Assembly: GCF_900100455.1 (NCBI RefSeq)
Contig: NZ_FNCV01000001.1
Span: 1 to 64,000 of the forward strand
DNA: 64,000 nucleotides
From: Roseospirillum parvum
Lineage (GTDB): Bacteria; Pseudomonadota; Alphaproteobacteria; Rhodospirillales; Rhodospirillaceae
Direction: 5' to 3'
The stretch's first letter is position 1. Each line of letters starts with the position of its first letter. Below the pieces are notes generated by a model that was not told the origin of the DNA, searched no databases, and saw only the letters and a list, made by a program, of their open reading frames with translations. Position numbers and translations under genes: made by a program. Below, in pieces: positions 61,153 through 64,000 of the stretch.

Positions 61153-62190
61153 GTGGATATTGTGTTCAGCGAGAAGCATGGGTTGCAGGATGGGCGGGCG
61201 GAGTTGGTCAACGGTGAGTTGAAGCCGTGTTTCGAGGCGCCGGTTCGGGCCGAGATGGTGCGGGCGGCTTTGGCGTCGCATGATCTGGGTCGTTTCCGGG
61301 ACCCCGATCCGTTGCCCGAGGGGGCCTTGGCGCGCATTCACGACCCGGCCTTCCTGGCCTTTCTGGAGGGGGCCTGGGATCGCTGGTCGGCCGCGGGGCG
61401 GACCTGGGATGCCTTGCCGTTGAACTGGCGGGCAAAGGGCATGCGGTTCGACCGCGCGCCCGATTCCATCGACGGTCAGCTCAGCCACTATTCCTTCGAT
61501 GCCGGCACGCCGATCACCGCCGGCACCTGGGCTGCCGTGACCAGCTCGGCCGCCGTGGCGTTGACCGGGGCGGGGCTGGTCGCCGGCGGGGCGCCGGTCG
61601 CCTTCAGCCTGTGCCGGCCGCCGGGGCACCATGCCGGGACGGCCTTCTACGGCGGCTACTGTTTCCTCAACAACGCCGCCCTGGCGGTGCAGGCCCTGCG
61701 CGACGCCGGGGCCGAGCGGGTGGCCCTGCTCGACGTGGACTATCACCACGGCAACGGCAGCCAGGAGATTTTCTACGGCCGCGACGATGTGCTGTTCGTC
61801 TCGCTGCACGGCGACCCGATGTTCGAGTTCCCCTTCTTCCTGGGCCACGCCGACGAGACCGGCGAGGGGGCGGGCGAGGGGTTCAACCTGAACCTGCCGC
61901 TGCCCGCCGGCACCGGCTGGCCCGACTACCGGACGGCGCTGGAGCATGGTCTGGCCCGCATCCGCGACTTCGCGCCCGACGCGGTGGTGGTGTCGCTGGG
62001 CCTCGACACCTTCAAGGCCGACCCGATCAGCCAGTTCAAGCTGGAGTCCGAGAGCTACCCGGAGATGGGCGGTCTGGTCGCCGGGCTGGGCCGTCCCACC
62101 CTGCTGGTCATGGAGGGCGGCTACGCGGTGGATGACCTGGGCCTGAACACGGCGCGCTTTGTCGAGGGCTTCAGACAGGTGGTGGGATGA
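61153..62190 (+). CDS. Histone-deacetylase-like acetylpolyamine amidohydrolase
   Basis: 345 residues. Arginase/deacetylase fold: CRPPGHHAG (catalytic His pair), DVDYHHGNG (zinc Asp/His), GLDTFKADP (zinc Asp) and the catalytic Tyr in EGGYAVDD. It starts DIVFSEKHGLQDGRAELVNGELKPCFE, typical of bacterial acetylpolyamine amidohydrolases, which remove acetyl groups from acetylputrescine or acetylcadaverine. Start GTG 61153 follows GGAGGA; frames opening earlier run through the palindrome and are not protein-like. Confidence 0.88.
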   Translation: MDIVFSEKHGLQDGRAELVNGELKPCFEAPVRAEMVRAALASHDLGRFRDPDPLPEGALARIHDPAFLAFLEGAWDRWSAAGRTWDALPLNWRAKGMRFDRAPDSIDGQLSHYSFDAGTPITAGTWAAVTSSAAVALTGAGLVAGGAPVAFSLCRPPGHHAGTAFYGGYCFLNNAALAVQALRDAGAERVALLDVDYHHGNGSQEIFYGRDDVLFVSLHGDPMFEFPFFLGHADETGEGAGEGFNLNLPLPAGTGWPDYRTALEHGLARIRDFAPDAVVVSLGLDTFKADPISQFKLESESYPEMGGLVAGLGRPTLLVMEGGYAVDDLGLNTARFVEGFRQVVG

Positions 62191-62789
62191 GGCGGCTCGC
62201 CCTGGCCGCCCTGCTCGGCCTGGCGCTGGTCGGGCCAGCCCGGGCCGAGTTGGCGGGTGAGGTGTCGGCCGAAGCGCCCGGTGAGGCGCCCGCGCTGACC
62301 CAGCAGTTCGCCGAGCCGGACTACGGCTACCGCCTGTCCTACCCCGCCGACTGGGCGGCCACCCGGCCCGAGCCGTTCACCCTGGTGCTGTCCGGGCGGC
62401 TGGACAGCGCCCAGTTCCACACCACCATCAGCGTGGTCAACCAGCCGGCCGGACGGCCCGACGACCCGGAAGCCAGCGCCGAGCGCCTGCTGCGCCGCTA
62501 CCTGAACGAAATCCAGGCGGCGGCGACCAAGGCCGAGGTGCTGACCACGGCCCCCTTCCTGCTGCGCCGCGACGGCCCCTTCCTGCGCGGCACCCAGGCG
62601 GTGACCCAGTTCCGCCGGGCCGGCGCCTGGGTGCGCCAGTGGGCGGTGGCTGTGGGCCGGCGTGATGCCCCGGTGGTCCACCTGTGGATCTACTCGGCCC
62701 CGGTGGAACTGTTCGACGCCACCCGGCCGCTGGCCCAGGCGGTGCTCGAGTCGTGGCACCTGACCGAGCCCCCCGGAGGTGGCCAATGA
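62187..62789 (+). CDS. Small exported protein, 200 aa, unknown function
   Basis: ATG 62187 overlaps the deacetylase stop. A signal peptide ends at GPARA (about 20). FAEPDYGYRLSYPADWAATRPEPFTLVLSG resembles the start of DcrB/PsbP-like lipocalin-type domains, and TQAVTQFRRAGAWVRQWAVAVGRRD continues the sheet, but identity is weak. It overlaps the photolyase start. Confidence 0.65.
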   Translation: MRRLALAALLGLALVGPARAELAGEVSAEAPGEAPALTQQFAEPDYGYRLSYPADWAATRPEPFTLVLSGRLDSAQFHTTISVVNQPAGRPDDPEASAERLLRRYLNEIQAAATKAEVLTTAPFLLRRDGPFLRGTQAVTQFRRAGAWVRQWAVAVGRRDAPVVHLWIYSAPVELFDATRPLAQAVLESWHLTEPPGGGQ

Positions 62790-64000
62790 CCACCGCCCTG
62801 GTCTGGCTGCGCGACGATCTGAGGCTGGCCGACAACCCGGCCCTCCTCGCCGCCGCCCAGGCCGGGCCGGTGGTGCCGGTGTACATCCTGGAAGAGCCGG
62901 ACGGCGACGGCCAGGGCCCGCGTCCCCTGGGCGGCGCGGCGCGCTGGTGGCTGCACGGGTCGCTGGCCGCGTTGGGCGAGGCACTGGCGGCGCGCGGCAG
63001 CCGGCTGATCCTGGCCCGCGGCCCGGCGGCCGAGGTCATCCCCCGGCTGGCGGCGGCCTGCGGCGCCCAGGCGGTGCACTGGAACCGCCGCCTGGAACCC
63101 GGCGGGCAGGCGGTGGATCGCCACCTGAAAGCCTCCCTGCCGGCCCACGGCCTCGCGGCGGTCAGCCACCGGGCCAACCTGCTGATCGAGCCCTGGCGAG
63201 TGCGTGACGGCCAGCCCTACAAGGTGTTCACCCCCTTCTGGCGCTGGCTGGCGAGCCAGGAGCTGGCCGACCCGCTGCCCGCCCCGGCGCGGCTCGAGGC
63301 GCCCGCCGAATGGCCGCCGTCGGAGGCTCTGGACGCCTGGGCCCTGCGCCCCACCGCGCCCGACTGGGCCGGCGGGCTGCGCGCCACCTGGACCCCCGGC
63401 GAGGCCGCCGCCGCCGACCGCCTGGGCACCTTTCTCGATACCGTCGCCGGCTATCCCGAACAGCGCGACCGGCCCGATCTGGCCGCCACCTCGCGCCTCT
63501 CCCCCCACCTGAGATTCGGCGAGATCAGCCCCCGTCAGGCCGACCACGCGGTGCGCCTCGCCCTCGGCGCCCAGCCCGAGCGGGCCGACGCCCTCGCCGC
63601 CTTCCGCCGCCAACTGGCCTGGCGCGAGTTCAGCTGCCACCAGCTCCACGCCTTCCCGGCCCTGGCCAGCCAGCCCCTGAAACCCGCCTTCGCCCGCTTC
63701 CCCTGGCGCCCCGACGACGACCACGCCCGCGCCCTGTTCAGCGCCTGGAGTCGCGGCCGGACCGGGATCGACCTGATCGACGCCGGCATGGCCGAGCTGT
63801 GGCACAGCGGCTGGATGCACAACCGCGTGCGCATGGTCGCCGCCTCGCTGCTCACCAAGAACCTGCGCCTGCCCTGGCAATGGGGCGAAGCCTGGTTCTG
63901 GGATACCCTGGTCGACGCCGACCCGGCCAACAATCCCGCCGGCTGGCAATGGGTCGCCGGATGCGGCGCCGACGCCGCCCCCTTCTTCCGGGTCTTCAAC
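62786..64000 (+). CDS. phrB: Deoxyribodipyrimidine photolyase, 3' end cut by window
   Basis: 405 residues are present with no stop before base 64000; full-length class I photolyases are about 470-480. The N-terminal antenna domain starts TALVWLRDDLRLADNPAL. The FAD domain (from about 200) has SPHLRFGEISPRQ, RRQLAWREFSCHQL, GRTGIDLIDAGMAELWHSGWMHNRVRMVAASLLTK and the catalytic-loop run DADPANNPAGWQWVAG. It repairs UV dimers with blue light. ATG 62786 has GGAGG six bases upstream. Confidence 0.93.
   Translation, partial: MTTALVWLRDDLRLADNPALLAAAQAGPVVPVYILEEPDGDGQGPRPLGGAARWWLHGSLAALGEALAARGSRLILARGPAAEVIPRLAAACGAQAVHWNRRLEPGGQAVDRHLKASLPAHGLAAVSHRANLLIEPWRVRDGQPYKVFTPFWRWLASQELADPLPAPARLEAPAEWPPSEALDAWALRPTAPDWAGGLRATWTPGEAAAADRLGTFLDTVAGYPEQRDRPDLAATSRLSPHLRFGEISPRQADHAVRLALGAQPERADALAAFRRQLAWREFSCHQLHAFPALASQPLKPAFARFPWRPDDDHARALFSAWSRGRTGIDLIDAGMAELWHSGWMHNRVRMVAASLLTKNLRLPWQWGEAWFWDTLVDADPANNPAGWQWVAGCGADAAPFFRVFN

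Overview
The window is about 64 kb of very GC-rich bacterial chromosome, densely packed with short overlaps (ATGA, GTGA, TGATG) between neighbouring genes. Gene content points to an alphaproteobacterium, most likely in the Rhodospirillales. It has the ffh-rpsP-rimM-trmD-rplS-leuC-leuD order, ilvE beside a PetP/PetR-type MarR/OmpR/EnvZ set, ethylmalonyl-CoA pathway genes, a TspO homologue and an IalB-family protein. I cannot name the species from sequence alone.

Layout. 1-0.5 kb: the last codons of an IS630-type transposase, a 61-bp palindrome, a terminator and GC-rich hairpin repeats. 0.5-4.6 kb: DMT exporter, DjlA, a small membrane protein, PrdX and a GlcD/Dld-type FAD oxidase. 4.7-5.1 kb: a short type I-E CRISPR array with no cas genes in view. 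5.2-14.9 kb: ethylmalonyl-CoA pathway genes (ecm divergent from ccr-mcd; malyl-CoA thioesterase-like gene plus mch), interrupted by fmt and pdxY. 14.9-16.5 kb: argB and tspO. 16.6-27.9 kb: a type I secretion locus (ABC ATPase, HlyD, a LapG-like protein lacking its catalytic Cys, a PAS/HD-GYP-like protein lacking its HD pair, and a divergent TolC), then a LuxR-type regulator and an OmpA lipoprotein. 28-35 kb: rlmN, malQ and a polar amino-acid ABC transporter. 35-42 kb: small exported protein, ilvE, marR-ompR-envZ, DUF2799 lipoprotein, nuclease and a Crp-type regulator. 41.8-48.2 kb: leuD, leuC, rplS, trmD, rimM, rpsP and ffh. 48.4-55.4 kb: GST, TPR protein, NAD(P)-dependent epimerase, IalB, UvrD and an exported coiled-coil protein. 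55.8-64 kb: a polyamine transporter (potA-H-I-F types), a nitrilase-superfamily hydrolase, an acetylpolyamine-amidohydrolase-like deacetylase, an exported protein and a DNA photolyase cut by the window end.

How genes work together. Ccr, Ecm, Mcd and Mch cover successive steps of acetyl-CoA assimilation through C5 acyl-CoA esters, and the CitE-type enzyme probably releases malate from malyl-CoA. The 16.6-25.3 kb genes look like a complete type I exporter with a Lap-like control module whose two enzymatic parts appear catalytically dead; its substrate is not in the window. The 55.8-62.2 kb genes look like uptake and deacylation of polyamines.

The least expected features are nested palindromic repeats: two about 215-290 bp giant palindromes (49.1 and 60.9 kb), a related inverted-pair block at 10.6-10.9 kb, and about 60-bp AGAGCA...TGCTCT palindromes at 0.1 and 31.6-31.8 kb. 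Several of these supply the stop codons or ends of flanking genes.
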